A stretch of DNA of 62,604 nt from Psychrobacter urativorans (GTDB lineage: Bacteria; Pseudomonadota; Gammaproteobacteria; Pseudomonadales; Moraxellaceae): NCBI RefSeq assembly GCF_904846675.1, contig NZ_CAJHBT010000016.1, positions 1 to 62,604 of the forward strand, in the 5' to 3' direction. The notes beneath the pieces were generated by a model that was not told the DNA's origin, searched no databases, and saw nothing but the letters and a program-made list of their open reading frames with translations. The number at the start of each line of letters is the position of its first letter. Position 1 is the stretch's first letter. This document shows, in pieces, positions 26,956 through 37,170 of this stretch. The position numbers and the translations under genes were made by a program.

Positions 26956-29900
26956 CTAGTTAGCTGGTTTGCCAAATAAATCGTCTAAGGCTTTCACTAA
27001 TCCAAAAGGGATTTCCCATTGAATACGTCCGTAATTATGCAGGCCTTGTGAGTCAATACCGCGTAAAAATACATACTCCACTGCTCCCAGATACTGAGTT
27101 TCATTACCTTCATAGTTTTGCAAACGTAGACGTAAGAAACGGTGTAAGGCCACTTGGTAGATGGCAGCTTGTAACCAGTAACCCGCTTTGTTCATGGCTG
27201 AATTTAGATTTTTAGTATCGTAATCACTTAGGCTATTTCCTAAATAGTTACTCTTATAATCCACCACGTAGTACTTGCCAGCATATTCATAAACCAAGTC
27301 GATCTCACCGCGCAAATAGCGATAGACATAATCGGAATACTGAGTGGTAAGCTGAATATGTTTTTCGGGCTCATTAGGTAGATGTTCTATGAAGGCATCA
27401 TTGATACGCTCAGGTATAAAACCATCAGAAAGCCCCATATTAAAGCCCAGCTCAGCAATGCGCTGCTTGAGTGCTAACGCTTGTAATGGCTGACCTGACG
27501 CTAATAATGGTGCAGCTAGCACATCTGCTACCCAAGCTATCAATTCATCATGAGCAACGGCTAACGGCGTGCTATCTGCTATTAACTCGATTGAGTCATC
27601 AGTGGCCGTTAAAATTGTATTAGTTGCTGACTCTGTTGTTAAGTCTGACACACTCTGTGGTTGCAGACGCTGTTGATACGCGGCACTGGTATAGCTGAGT
27701 GGCAGCTGATACTGGCGAATACCTTGGTCTATGATGGCTGACCATTTATCTTTATTATTAAAATCTATCTTCTCAAAAACTTGATGCAAAAAAGTACCGG
27801 CATTAGCCCCTTTAACAAAGCGAAAACGAATGTCATCTTCATTGATTAAGCTACTATTGTCTTCGCTCGCCTCTTCTACGGCTAAAATCCCACTCATAGA
27901 TTTTGTAGCATAAGAAGACGGTGATAAAGTAATACTGTCCGTTAAATCCAGTTCGTCTTCAATACCATCATCAAAAACAGCTAACGCCTGGCTTTGTTCG
28001 CTAAGCTGCCGAGATAAAGCGGTAAAGCTGGTTTTTGCCCATCCCTTAAATTGATGAGCTCGTACCTGTTCATAAGCCGGTTGATAGTCAATACGAATCA
28101 TCGCATCAGGATCAGGTTTAGATTCGTCATTGGTGTGATTATGCTTATGGTTTTTATGGTTATTTAAAAGCGCCTCAGCTTGCGTTTCAACGATACTATA
28201 AGGCAGCCAGCCGATATGCCCTTGTAGGCGTTCTGGTAGCGTAAACTTTTGATCTTGACAGCTGAGCCATTGCAAACTTGGCTTGCGCTCAAAATCTGTA
28301 TTTTTACCCGAATCATTTAACACGATATATAACTGCTCACTAGCACGAGTAAAAGCCACATAGCCCAGCCGTCTAAGTTCTTCGTAGTTTTCAATAGTCT
28401 CAAACTGGGCATAATAGTCGGTCTCAGGCTCACCTTGCGCTGACTTGCTATGCACCTTACCCTTACTGGCTGATAAGCGCCGCTCGCCGTTACCCTCTGT
28501 TAGCTGCAGTTCATTATTGTTTTTATGCTCATGGTCATATAAGTATAGATTGTGCTTATCACGACCGCCCGCTTTAGGACTAGCGCCATCCATACCCACC
28601 ACATACACTATAGGAAACTCTAGCCCTTTTGACTTATGAATAGTCATCAGTTGCACACCAGACTCAGTCGGCAGCGGTTGCTGTTGCGCCCACTCAGGGG
28701 TACGCTGGCTGTTCATATGCTTTTTGTACCAAGCTAGTAGCTCATGCTCACCAATATGCATGCCATGCTGCGCTAAGATATCCATCAAATGACGCAAATC
28801 CATCAAGTAACGCGCCCCCTCTTCTAAGTCAGCGAGACCGACCCAAATGCTTTGCTTAGTAATAGGATTGTGACCGATTAAGTAATGTAGCGCCGATAAA
28901 ATACCGTTATGTTGCCACTGGCTAGCCGCTGTTTTTAGATAAGTTTGGAAGTCTTGATAGCGCTGTTTGAGCTCAATTTGTTCGTAGTGCTCATTATTTA
29001 TATCAGTATAAGCATTCGTATCTTGTTGTGACGCATCATCTTGCTCCATACTGAGCATCAAAGCTTGTACCTCATCAAGGCTCATCTGGTAAAAAAGACC
29101 GGTCAATACGCGGTTAATAATATCGCGGCGATGTGGACGCAGCATGGCTTCTAGGAGTGCTGCCAAATCAGTACCCATAGCGGTATCAAAGACATTGTTT
29201 TCTGCGGTCTCAAGCGTTGGTACACCAAGCTTAGTCAGCATATCTTCGATTTTCTTGAGTGCACGCTTAGTACGTCCTAACACCCCAATGTCACTGGGCT
29301 GTAAGGGCCGACCTTCTATGGTTTGCTGACTGGCGAGCAAAGCTGCGATATGCAGTGCGGTAAGCTCAGAGGCATCATATTTTGCTTCTTTATCATAAGG
29401 CAGATGAATAATACTGACCGGACTGTCTGACAAGATAGCTGCTGCTTCAGATGGGAGACTAGATTGCTGATTTGAGGTTTGCTGCCATGACAGCCGAGTT
29501 CCCGTATTAGCGGCGGTAATATGCTGATAATAAATATTCTTACCTAGTTGCGCTAATTGGTCAGCACCTTGCGAGTCTGAGGTGTTTTCAGCACTAATGG
29601 CTGGTGTTGAGCGTCCAAACCAATGATTAAGCGCGGTAATCAAACGCTCGTTAGAACGTCTATTCACATCTAAACTCATCATATGCTTGGCATCAAAATG
29701 CGTTTTCATGGCGTTATAGTTGGCAACGTCACCACCGCGAAAACCATAGATGGCTTGCTTAGGATCGCCTACTAATAATAAAAACCCACGATTGCTGCTG
29801 TTATTATTCTGATTGTCTTGGTTATTTTTGGTCAAATAAATACGCTCAATCATACGTGCCTGCTCACCATTGATATCTTGCGATTCATCAATGAGGGCAA

Positions 29901-31452
29901 CCGGATAATGGTGGCGAATATAACGTGCCAGCCGCGCCCCTTGTTTACCAGATAGCGCTTGGTTTAGGCGCACCATTTGTAACGCAAAAGTGGTCTCACG
30001 GCGAGTTTCTAGTATTGACGGCAGCTTTTGCCGTACTTGCAGGGCAATATACCGATTGAGCTGCTCGATGCGCGCATCAAGGTAGTTATTAATTTGTTCA
30101 GCATAGTCATACACTATTTTTAACGCTCGTATACTTTCAAGGTTAATAAAGGCGAGACGCTCAGCCTCCTTACCTTTATTAAAACCTTTACCGCCCTCAT
30201 CTTTACTCAAAAAGGCAAAAGGCAACGCATCATAAAACTTCTGAGCATCGTCATCTAAGTGGGTAAAAAAAGCCCCATCGTATTGCTGAATACTAGACTG
30301 GATATCAATAATAGACTCAGCTCGAGTACCAATACTGGCACTAGCATTGAATCCTTGTGCTTTACGATAGTCCTTATCAAAATACGGAGCAATATCATTT
30401 AATTCACAGCTTTTAAAATCGGCTAATGCTTGGCTGTAAGCAACAAAGTCAATATCATCGCCCATCTCTACTGCATCAATTGGGGTTGAGATAAACTGAA
30501 TAGATTTTTGGGCAATGCCTAAATGATCAACCGGTGAGGTTAAGCGCTTGCTATGCAGTAATAACTGATAAATATCAGGTTCTTGATAATATAACTTACT
30601 TTGAAAAGCACGCACTTCATCGTGAATGATACTCTCTATCACCACTTGTTCTTGGTCGCTGATTTGCATACCTTGCTGATGCCCAGTCTCAGCACTATAT
30701 TCAGACAGCCATTTTTGCGACAAGCTGTCTAGCGTCCCAACAAATAACTTATCCAAAGTAGTCAGTACTAAGGCACAGCGCCTAATCGCCTCAGCCAGCG
30801 GATAATCGACGGTATTATCTAATAGATACGCTAGCAAATGCTGATTAATAGGATCGGCAACCAAATCTGCATTACCTGCCAGCTTAGCTTGCGTTTCTAA
30901 CCACTGCTGCCGAGTGTGGCGCTGCGCTGGGCTGACTTTATTAGACGATGGCTTGTCCTTTTCAACAACTTCGGCTTTTTTACGGTCTTTCTTATCCGTA
31001 TTACTACCTACCAGTTGCGGATAGAGAATTTCATGGGTAGCGGTGTTGTTTTGTAAGATACTAAGCCACTGTAGCAATTGATAAAAATCAACCAAACGCG
31101 CATGAATACGTTCCCGCATCTCAGCTGCCGCCGCACGGGTAAAAGTAGTGGCAATAATATGCTCAGGTGGACGTTTGGCTTCAATCAATAAGCGCAGTAC
31201 AATCCCAGTTAACGTCCATGTTTTACCAGTACCTGCTGAGGCTTCAATCAAATACTGACCCATTAACGGCACTCGTACCGCTGGTGGTAGTAGTTGTACA
31301 TTAGTAGCAGCTGTATCTGCTAAAGTGTCGTCTGCTGCTTCCTTAGTTGAAGAATCATTCCTTGAAAATTCAGGATTGTCGGAATTATCAGACCTCATGT
31401 TCTCGTTATTAACAGGCTCGTTACTAATGGTCTCGCTGCTATATGAATCCAT
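26956..31452 (-). CDS. recB: Exodeoxyribonuclease V beta subunit RecB
   Basis: RecB carries the 3'-5' helicase and the only nuclease domain of RecBCD. The protein is 1498 residues, against 1180 in E. coli. The Walker A is IEASAGTGKTWTLTG, motif II region ALIDESQDINGEQ, motif III LLLVGDPKQAIYGFRGGD, and motif V/VI LMTIHKSKGLEFP and RLGYVAFTRASEQLYIV. The C-terminal nuclease shows GEIDLV...YVVDYKSN, with catalytic Asp, Asp and Lys, so the nuclease looks intact. An acidic Ser/Asn-rich N-terminus (1-55) and several inserted low-complexity loops add length. recC lies 61 bp upstream in the operon. Confidence 0.96.
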   Translation of the reverse strand: MDSYSSETISNEPVNNENMRSDNSDNPEFSRNDSSTKEAADDTLADTAATNVQLLPPAVRVPLMGQYLIEASAGTGKTWTLTGIVLRLLIEAKRPPEHIIATTFTRAAAAEMRERIHARLVDFYQLLQWLSILQNNTATHEILYPQLVGSNTDKKDRKKAEVVEKDKPSSNKVSPAQRHTRQQWLETQAKLAGNADLVADPINQHLLAYLLDNTVDYPLAEAIRRCALVLTTLDKLFVGTLDSLSQKWLSEYSAETGHQQGMQISDQEQVVIESIIHDEVRAFQSKLYYQEPDIYQLLLHSKRLTSPVDHLGIAQKSIQFISTPIDAVEMGDDIDFVAYSQALADFKSCELNDIAPYFDKDYRKAQGFNASASIGTRAESIIDIQSSIQQYDGAFFTHLDDDAQKFYDALPFAFLSKDEGGKGFNKGKEAERLAFINLESIRALKIVYDYAEQINNYLDARIEQLNRYIALQVRQKLPSILETRRETTFALQMVRLNQALSGKQGARLARYIRHHYPVALIDESQDINGEQARMIERIYLTKNNQDNQNNNSSNRGFLLLVGDPKQAIYGFRGGDVANYNAMKTHFDAKHMMSLDVNRRSNERLITALNHWFGRSTPAISAENTSDSQGADQLAQLGKNIYYQHITAANTGTRLSWQQTSNQQSSLPSEAAAILSDSPVSIIHLPYDKEAKYDASELTALHIAALLASQQTIEGRPLQPSDIGVLGRTKRALKKIEDMLTKLGVPTLETAENNVFDTAMGTDLAALLEAMLRPHRRDIINRVLTGLFYQMSLDEVQALMLSMEQDDASQQDTNAYTDINNEHYEQIELKQRYQDFQTYLKTAASQWQHNGILSALHYLIGHNPITKQSIWVGLADLEEGARYLMDLRHLMDILAQHGMHIGEHELLAWYKKHMNSQRTPEWAQQQPLPTESGVQLMTIHKSKGLEFPIVYVVGMDGASPKAGGRDKHNLYLYDHEHKNNNELQLTEGNGERRLSASKGKVHSKSAQGEPETDYYAQFETIENYEELRRLGYVAFTRASEQLYIVLNDSGKNTDFERKPSLQWLSCQDQKFTLPERLQGHIGWLPYSIVETQAEALLNNHKNHKHNHTNDESKPDPDAMIRIDYQPAYEQVRAHQFKGWAKTSFTALSRQLSEQSQALAVFDDGIEDELDLTDSITLSPSSYATKSMSGILAVEEASEDNSSLINEDDIRFRFVKGANAGTFLHQVFEKIDFNNKDKWSAIIDQGIRQYQLPLSYTSAAYQQRLQPQSVSDLTTESATNTILTATDDSIELIADSTPLAVAHDELIAWVADVLAAPLLASGQPLQALALKQRIAELGFNMGLSDGFIPERINDAFIEHLPNEPEKHIQLTTQYSDYVYRYLRGEIDLVYEYAGKYYVVDYKSNYLGNSLSDYDTKNLNSAMNKAGYWLQAAIYQVALHRFLRLRLQNYEGNETQYLGAVEYVFLRGIDSQGLHNYGRIQWEIPFGLVKALDDLFGKPAN

Positions 31453-31513
31453 AAAAAATCACTTGTTCAAGGCGCTCGTTAAAGTTGTTGCTTATTAGAT
31501 GTTTATACGCAAT

Positions 31514-34500
31514 TTATAAAGGGATTAACGCCTTATTCATTGGTGCAAATAAAGGTTCTGTCAATGTTGACAAAGCATCCGTTAGCGCCTTAAAAGCATC
31601 TTGCTTATAGAGGATATATTGCCATAGCTCATGCTGTGAGCAAGTATCGTAGATATCATTGCTGTTATAAGCCGGGCGTAACCAGCTGTCAAAATCATTA
31701 CGCTTAAACTGATAGACGATGTCTTTATCTTGTGCCTCTTTGACTTTATTAAGATAAGTCAACGCATAAACAGGCAGTATAGTTAGCGGTCGGGTACCTG
31801 CAATATGAGCAAACCGAATCCATTTAAGCAGCTCAGCCAATGCAGTCTCATAGACAATAGGGGCCAATGAAAAAGTAGTTTTTCCTTTATAGTCCTTATG
31901 CTCAGGACTGGCTTTATTAAAATGCCAAATACTTTTGCCATCCTCATTAGCAACTTGCAACTCTGTGGTACGCCGCGCTACCTGCCAATAGACATGCGCC
32001 AACCAAAAGCGTAGCAAATGCTGACTGCGGGCGCTATTGGGCAACATGTTGAGCCAAAGCTTAGGCGCTTGTGCTGACTTATCCTCACTATCATGGTCAT
32101 CGTTGCCATTAACGTCGCTGCCTACTGGCACGCTACCTTTAACTTTCAATCTACCTTGAGAGTTCATATCTGCGGCGGACACCGTACTAATTACTTCAGT
32201 GCAAGGCGTTAATAAGCTCAGACAAGCAATGCTATAGCTATTAGTATCGCTTGAATGCTGACTAGAAAACTGATTAGCAAGTTCGGTAGCCGTTACGTCA
32301 ATATTCAAAGTTACCAACTGTGCAGCGAAGTCGCGACACTGCTGAGTAATTTTAAGCTGCTGATACTCTAAGGTTGATTGCCGCGCTACCCCTGCTGGCA
32401 TAACCGGGTCGTATAGCAGATTGTTTAATGGGTTCTTTAGTGAATCAGAGGCATAGCTATCATTTACACTATCAACATTACCATTAGCAGTATTAAGAGC
32501 ATCGTTCTGAGGTTGTAGCCCACTGAGCAACTGATTGGTCAGCTTATAACTATCCAAGGTAGATAGCGTTAAAGGCTCTTGGTGCACTGTATCCTCCCCA
32601 GCCACAACCACATGTACTTGCTGCTCTTTCAAAAAGTGTTTGGCAGGATGAGCTACTTGATAAGCTAAATACTGCATATCGACCTGAACGATATCTAGCT
32701 TATAAGTATTAATATCAGCACCATCAATATCATTATGAACATTAGAGTCACTGGCTGAGTCGATACACTGAGCAATGGTGGCATAATCGGCTTTGCTAGG
32801 CAGCTTGACCTTAATAGAATGGCACGCATCAGTGTTTGAGCTAGCATTATCTTGAGCATGCAGACGCTCAAACACTTGTTCCCACACTTTGGCAGGCGCA
32901 TTAGTGCTTTGTTGATATGTTTTTTCGCCTAGCATCGCGCGCTCTAATAACTGCAGCAGCGCTTGGTCAGGCTCTGAGCTATTAGCCGACTTTACATTTA
33001 AAGCGTCGGGCTCTACAAAGACTTCCTTAGCAAAAGGTAATGCAGAATGGCGGGTGACCAGCCACTGTTCAATAAGCTTGGGCAAATAACGCTGAACTTG
33101 TGCAGTTAATGCCGTACTGCTGTCTTCATTATTATTGGTGTTACTGTCAGAATGATTGTCTGTATCTGTATTTGCACCTACGTCTATACTGACGTCGGCA
33201 TCTATTTTATTCTGTGCGTCTTGCTGAGCATTCTTAAGCGGATCCCATTGCCATTGCACTTCTCCTTGTAAGAACTGCAACAGCTCACTGACTGGATTAG
33301 CAGGTAAATGCTCATGGGTATCAGTCAAACGCTGACCATTATAAAAAATCCAACAGGCATTTCGTGCACATAGCAGCGCATCTAGAAACGCGCCATTGTC
33401 ATCATCTTCACTGAATCTATCACCGCGACGTGCCAGCCCAGATTTCATCAAATCATAGCGGTTGTCCCGATCACGATTGGGAAATTCGGACAAATCCATA
33501 TTGAGCATAACCACTAGGCCAAAGGGCACGTTACGTAACGCCCCAAAACGCCCAAAGGTAATCACTCCTGTAGGCTCGGCACTGACTTGCTGACTTTCCA
33601 GCTCATCTTCGATACTATCCAGCATAAAACTCAGTTTAAGCGGTAAAGTACTCACTTGTGACAACCGGGCTTCCACTTGAGCGGCAGATAAAGTATTCGT
33701 TTGTGTAGAGTCGCTATCAGTGCTATTAGCACTATCGATAACATCGGCATGGTAACGTTGATAATGGCGGTTGGCACGTAAGCTACTCTTAAAGCCATTC
33801 ATCGCATTAAAAATAGCCCGCATCGAGCGCGTTTGATCTAACGCCCCGAAATAAGGATGGATAATGCTACTCTCAATCTTATTTAGCCAGTCCTCAGCCT
33901 TATAGCGCGCTTGGTATTCATTGCGGCAAGTATTAAGTCCTGCATGTATACGGCACAGCGCCTCAATAATATGCGCATCAGCCAAGCTAATCGCTGCAAG
34001 TGGTATCGTTTTTTCCGCTAAGGCATTATCTTGCCAATTATCTGGATATAGACAAGCGCTGATAACGGCTTCAGGCATGATTAACCCTAAAGCAATTTGA
34101 TCTAGCGCATAGGTAAAGCTAAAACGATAATCATAATCTTGCGCATCTAAACTTTGCTGCAAATGAGCTTCATCAAAGCCACGTACAAAGCCTGCTTGCT
34201 CCAACAAATCGCAACCGCGACTCATCTGCTCATGGGTCAGCCCAAGGCTTTCGTATAACGGCGGCAGCATTAACCAATCTAGCACTTCTGCCGCTTCAAA
34301 ACGGGCACTATCGCTACCGAGCAAACCGTAAAATCCACGTATCGCTTCCCATAACTGCCGTATCGACTTATCAACCACCCCTGTGACTTTGGCTGGTAAG
34401 GTCAGACCATCCTGCCCCCTACCATTAACAAATACTGAGTTAATAAGTTCATGATGACGATCAACGTCTGGCAATAGAACCACAATATCGGATAGATGAC

Positions 34501-36049
34501 GTTTACTACTATCGTCGTTAGCCTCATTTAACCAACGTCCAATCATACCGCGCAGCACTTCAAGTTGGCGCTGTAGATTATGGCATGAATGTATACTTAG
34601 GCTATTATCATATTGTGACAGCTGCCATTGTCGTGGCTGCTGGTTGCGCTTACTGGCTAAACTATCATCGCTATACCAGTCGTTATTATTCTGATTTTTG
34701 TTATCGCTTTCATTATTGATTAGGCTGTTTTTATTAGTACCTTCTTTATCTTCTTCGTTCTCTAAATTAAGCTGCATCTGGGTGCTAAGCGCCGCGCTCA
34801 GTCGTCCAGCAGTCGTCTGCTGAGTGGCACTTTCATCGAGCATGAGCACATCTTGCTGCAGGTGCGCGAGCAAACTTAATGGCTGCTCTGCGTCATCATC
34901 TGTCCCAAACTCATCATCGGCAGCATCGAACTTGTCTTGCCAATCAAGCTTAAAATCCTCTGTATCATCATTGCCCGATAAACTTGCCAGCATTGCAAAG
35001 GTCTCACGCGACTGCTTACCTAGCCTCGATAACAAAGTATGACCATAGTCACGTAAAAAAACTCTTTCAGGATTAATCACCTGTTGACGTTGGAGCCACT
35101 GTTTATCGACAATATCCGCCCAAAATAGCTGTGAAGGATTGTAATGCAGTAAGGTAATATCGATATATTTCGACAAGCGTTGCAGAAAACTTAACTCGTT
35201 TTGTGGCAACTGCTGAATAGTAAAAATATGCAGCTGCTTAGGCAGTATCTGCTGTAAATCAACACTCCTCTCTTTATTATCAGCTATTGAATTCGCTGAC
35301 GGGCTATTGACTACCATAACTTGCCAAAAACGCGTTTCGATAGCCGCACGGTGCTCATAAACCGAAGCAAATAACAGACGCCATAGATGACGCTGTGCAG
35401 CCTCAAGCTCAGTATAATGAGCGACCAGCCATTCAGGAGTCTCGCCAGCATACTTATCAAATTTCATAGTCAGCTTATCTTTGTCAGCTACCAAAGCTTC
35501 TACATCGACAGGCTTATTCTGCGACCATAAGGTCAACCAATCCTCACGGTGAGTTAAATAGCGGCTAAATACCCGTGAAAAATCTGTAGCAAGCGACCAC
35601 AGCCGCACGTCCTGCTGGCTACGATCCGCATCGACATCTAATAACGCGGATAGTAATGGATACAGGGGATGTTTTTCATCTGCCATAATCTCTGTTTGAT
35701 AATAAGTAAAGTACCCAAACAGCCGCCACTGCATTACCGCACCGGTCAATACAGCGACCTCTGGGACGGTTACTATCTCTTGCTCCCGCTGTTGACTTTC
35801 AAGCCATATATTATGTTCAGCCAACACCTTTTGCATCAATGTCCATTGATACTGGCCCCAAAATTTAGTGGTCACCAAAGTGCTAATACCAGCTTGGCTA
35901 GCAATCGACTTATCCAACCAATCGCCAAGGACCATAGAGGGTACAATGACAATAAACTCATCAAAAATTGGCAGGTTTTTAGATTTATAAGCAGTAAGCA
36001 GTTGCTCAACTAAACGTTCGGTGCGGTGGGACTGAATAATCGTAAACAT
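31514..36049 (-). CDS. recC: Exodeoxyribonuclease V gamma subunit RecC
   Basis: RecC recognises Chi and holds the RecBCD complex together; it has a degenerate helicase fold with no ATP binding. The protein has about 1511 residues, larger than the 1122 of E. coli. The N-terminal FTIIQSHRTERLVEQLL and SMVLGDWLD blocks, QLPQNELSFLQRL, and GVITFGRFGALRNVPFGLVV are family-typical. ATG at 36049 is preferred to TTG codons 9 bases upstream. Several Asn/Asp/Ser-rich insertions account for the extra length. A hairpin in the leader lies 70 nt upstream. It is the first gene of recC-recB-recD. Confidence 0.94.
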   Translation of the reverse strand: MFTIIQSHRTERLVEQLLTAYKSKNLPIFDEFIVIVPSMVLGDWLDKSIASQAGISTLVTTKFWGQYQWTLMQKVLAEHNIWLESQQREQEIVTVPEVAVLTGAVMQWRLFGYFTYYQTEIMADEKHPLYPLLSALLDVDADRSQQDVRLWSLATDFSRVFSRYLTHREDWLTLWSQNKPVDVEALVADKDKLTMKFDKYAGETPEWLVAHYTELEAAQRHLWRLLFASVYEHRAAIETRFWQVMVVNSPSANSIADNKERSVDLQQILPKQLHIFTIQQLPQNELSFLQRLSKYIDITLLHYNPSQLFWADIVDKQWLQRQQVINPERVFLRDYGHTLLSRLGKQSRETFAMLASLSGNDDTEDFKLDWQDKFDAADDEFGTDDDAEQPLSLLAHLQQDVLMLDESATQQTTAGRLSAALSTQMQLNLENEEDKEGTNKNSLINNESDNKNQNNNDWYSDDSLASKRNQQPRQWQLSQYDNSLSIHSCHNLQRQLEVLRGMIGRWLNEANDDSSKRHLSDIVVLLPDVDRHHELINSVFVNGRGQDGLTLPAKVTGVVDKSIRQLWEAIRGFYGLLGSDSARFEAAEVLDWLMLPPLYESLGLTHEQMSRGCDLLEQAGFVRGFDEAHLQQSLDAQDYDYRFSFTYALDQIALGLIMPEAVISACLYPDNWQDNALAEKTIPLAAISLADAHIIEALCRIHAGLNTCRNEYQARYKAEDWLNKIESSIIHPYFGALDQTRSMRAIFNAMNGFKSSLRANRHYQRYHADVIDSANSTDSDSTQTNTLSAAQVEARLSQVSTLPLKLSFMLDSIEDELESQQVSAEPTGVITFGRFGALRNVPFGLVVMLNMDLSEFPNRDRDNRYDLMKSGLARRGDRFSEDDDNGAFLDALLCARNACWIFYNGQRLTDTHEHLPANPVSELLQFLQGEVQWQWDPLKNAQQDAQNKIDADVSIDVGANTDTDNHSDSNTNNNEDSSTALTAQVQRYLPKLIEQWLVTRHSALPFAKEVFVEPDALNVKSANSSEPDQALLQLLERAMLGEKTYQQSTNAPAKVWEQVFERLHAQDNASSNTDACHSIKVKLPSKADYATIAQCIDSASDSNVHNDIDGADINTYKLDIVQVDMQYLAYQVAHPAKHFLKEQQVHVVVAGEDTVHQEPLTLSTLDSYKLTNQLLSGLQPQNDALNTANGNVDSVNDSYASDSLKNPLNNLLYDPVMPAGVARQSTLEYQQLKITQQCRDFAAQLVTLNIDVTATELANQFSSQHSSDTNSYSIACLSLLTPCTEVISTVSAADMNSQGRLKVKGSVPVGSDVNGNDDHDSEDKSAQAPKLWLNMLPNSARSQHLLRFWLAHVYWQVARRTTELQVANEDGKSIWHFNKASPEHKDYKGKTTFSLAPIVYETALAELLKWIRFAHIAGTRPLTILPVYALTYLNKVKEAQDKDIVYQFKRNDFDSWLRPAYNSNDIYDTCSQHELWQYILYKQDAFKALTDALSTLTEPLFAPMNKALIPL

Positions 36050-36118
36050 AGACAACAATCTAATTATAATAATGGGATATGAGATGAAATAAATATGGTA
36101 TTCAATGCTAGTGACCGT

Positions 36119-36171
36119 AATATGGATGGCAGTTATTATCTTTCAAGCATAATAAAACGGCCATCCATATT
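36119..36171. repeat. Long imperfect hairpin in the recC leader
   Basis: 12-bp perfect arms (AATATGGATGGC at 36119, GCCATCCATATT at 36160) enclose a second stem TTATTA/TAATAA. It lies 70 bp before the recC ATG, on the transcribed side of any upstream recC promoter. It has no T-run. It could be a regulator site or leader RNA fold. The rest of the 490-bp gap to 36538 holds no gene that I can see. Confidence 0.65.
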
Positions 36172-36538
36172 CATCAATTTATGTCTGGAGGTCGTGCCCG
36201 TTTTGTATTTCTGCTAAAATGCCTTTTTTAAGTCAAAACGTCTTTTTATAAATGGCATCGGTATTGCTGGTTTAATGATATTAAATCAAGTGCGGGTCAT
36301 TAAGTGCTGAGACTGATATTTATAATGGTACTAACACTTAGTACCGTTGTAGTTTGCCACTGATATAGTTTATTTGCTAGTACACAAGGCACGTATCTAC
36401 TAACTTACGACACTCAGTGTCGCGTACTTCAACCTTAAACACCCTACCCTTGAAGAATTATGAATAGAGAGCTATATACATAATATTCGATAGCCACGCC
36501 CATTTCCCCATTTTTTAGCAAAGAGATAATCAACTATT

Positions 36539-37090
36539 ATGCCACTGCGTCCCATTGATGCTATTTTTGTTCATCCCAAACGCCGATTATATGTCGTATA
36601 TTATAGAGGCATACTGTGGCAACTGCCACGGATGAAGATTGATAATAGTGCCTGGCAACGGCGGCATCTTTATAATGATGACATCAATGCGCTGTACCTC
36701 AGTCGCCGGCAAGCCATTCACGACCCTTTGTTAGCCCAAAAGCTGCGTACCTTAAACCTACCTGCTGCGGTACGTGGAAGTACGCTACCTCTGTTTGAAG
36801 CGTGGTGGGAAGCCCATGGTTTTGACTGGCTTGAAGACAAACTCATTAGCGGTCAATCGCCATTAGCCGCGCACAAATTAATCACGCGTCCGTCAGCTCT
36901 GAATACGATAATAGATAGTAGCAGCACGACTCAGTCTAATGATTCAAAAAATAACGCCTTAGCAAATGCAGCGGTTAATATAACACCCGCTAAACAATCG
37001 AGCTCATCTACTATGGCGACCGCAACAAACGATATCTTCGTTGATATGTTGGCAGACTTAGCTGATGAGGTTATGCATCATCGCCTTTAA
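36539..37090 (+). CDS. Hypothetical protein with a basic N-terminal domain
   Basis: A 183-residue protein I do not recognise. Residues 1-115 look folded, with the aromatic, charged pattern IFVHPKRRLYVVYYRGILWQL, several Arg and Trp residues, and AVRGSTLPLFEAWWEAHGFDWLEDKL. The C-terminal 60 residues are Ser/Thr/Asn-rich and probably disordered. No membrane segment or signal peptide is seen. It is divergent from recC and 81 bp before the next gene on the same strand. No function is proposed. Confidence 0.6.
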   Translation: MPLRPIDAIFVHPKRRLYVVYYRGILWQLPRMKIDNSAWQRRHLYNDDINALYLSRRQAIHDPLLAQKLRTLNLPAAVRGSTLPLFEAWWEAHGFDWLEDKLISGQSPLAAHKLITRPSALNTIIDSSSTTQSNDSKNNALANAAVNITPAKQSSSSTMATATNDIFVDMLADLADEVMHHRL

Positions 37091-37170
37091 CCTAATTAAC
37101 TTAACTTAATGACAATAATAAAATAATTCAAATTATTAATAAAATATTGATTAAAAGGCGTGCTGTTACT

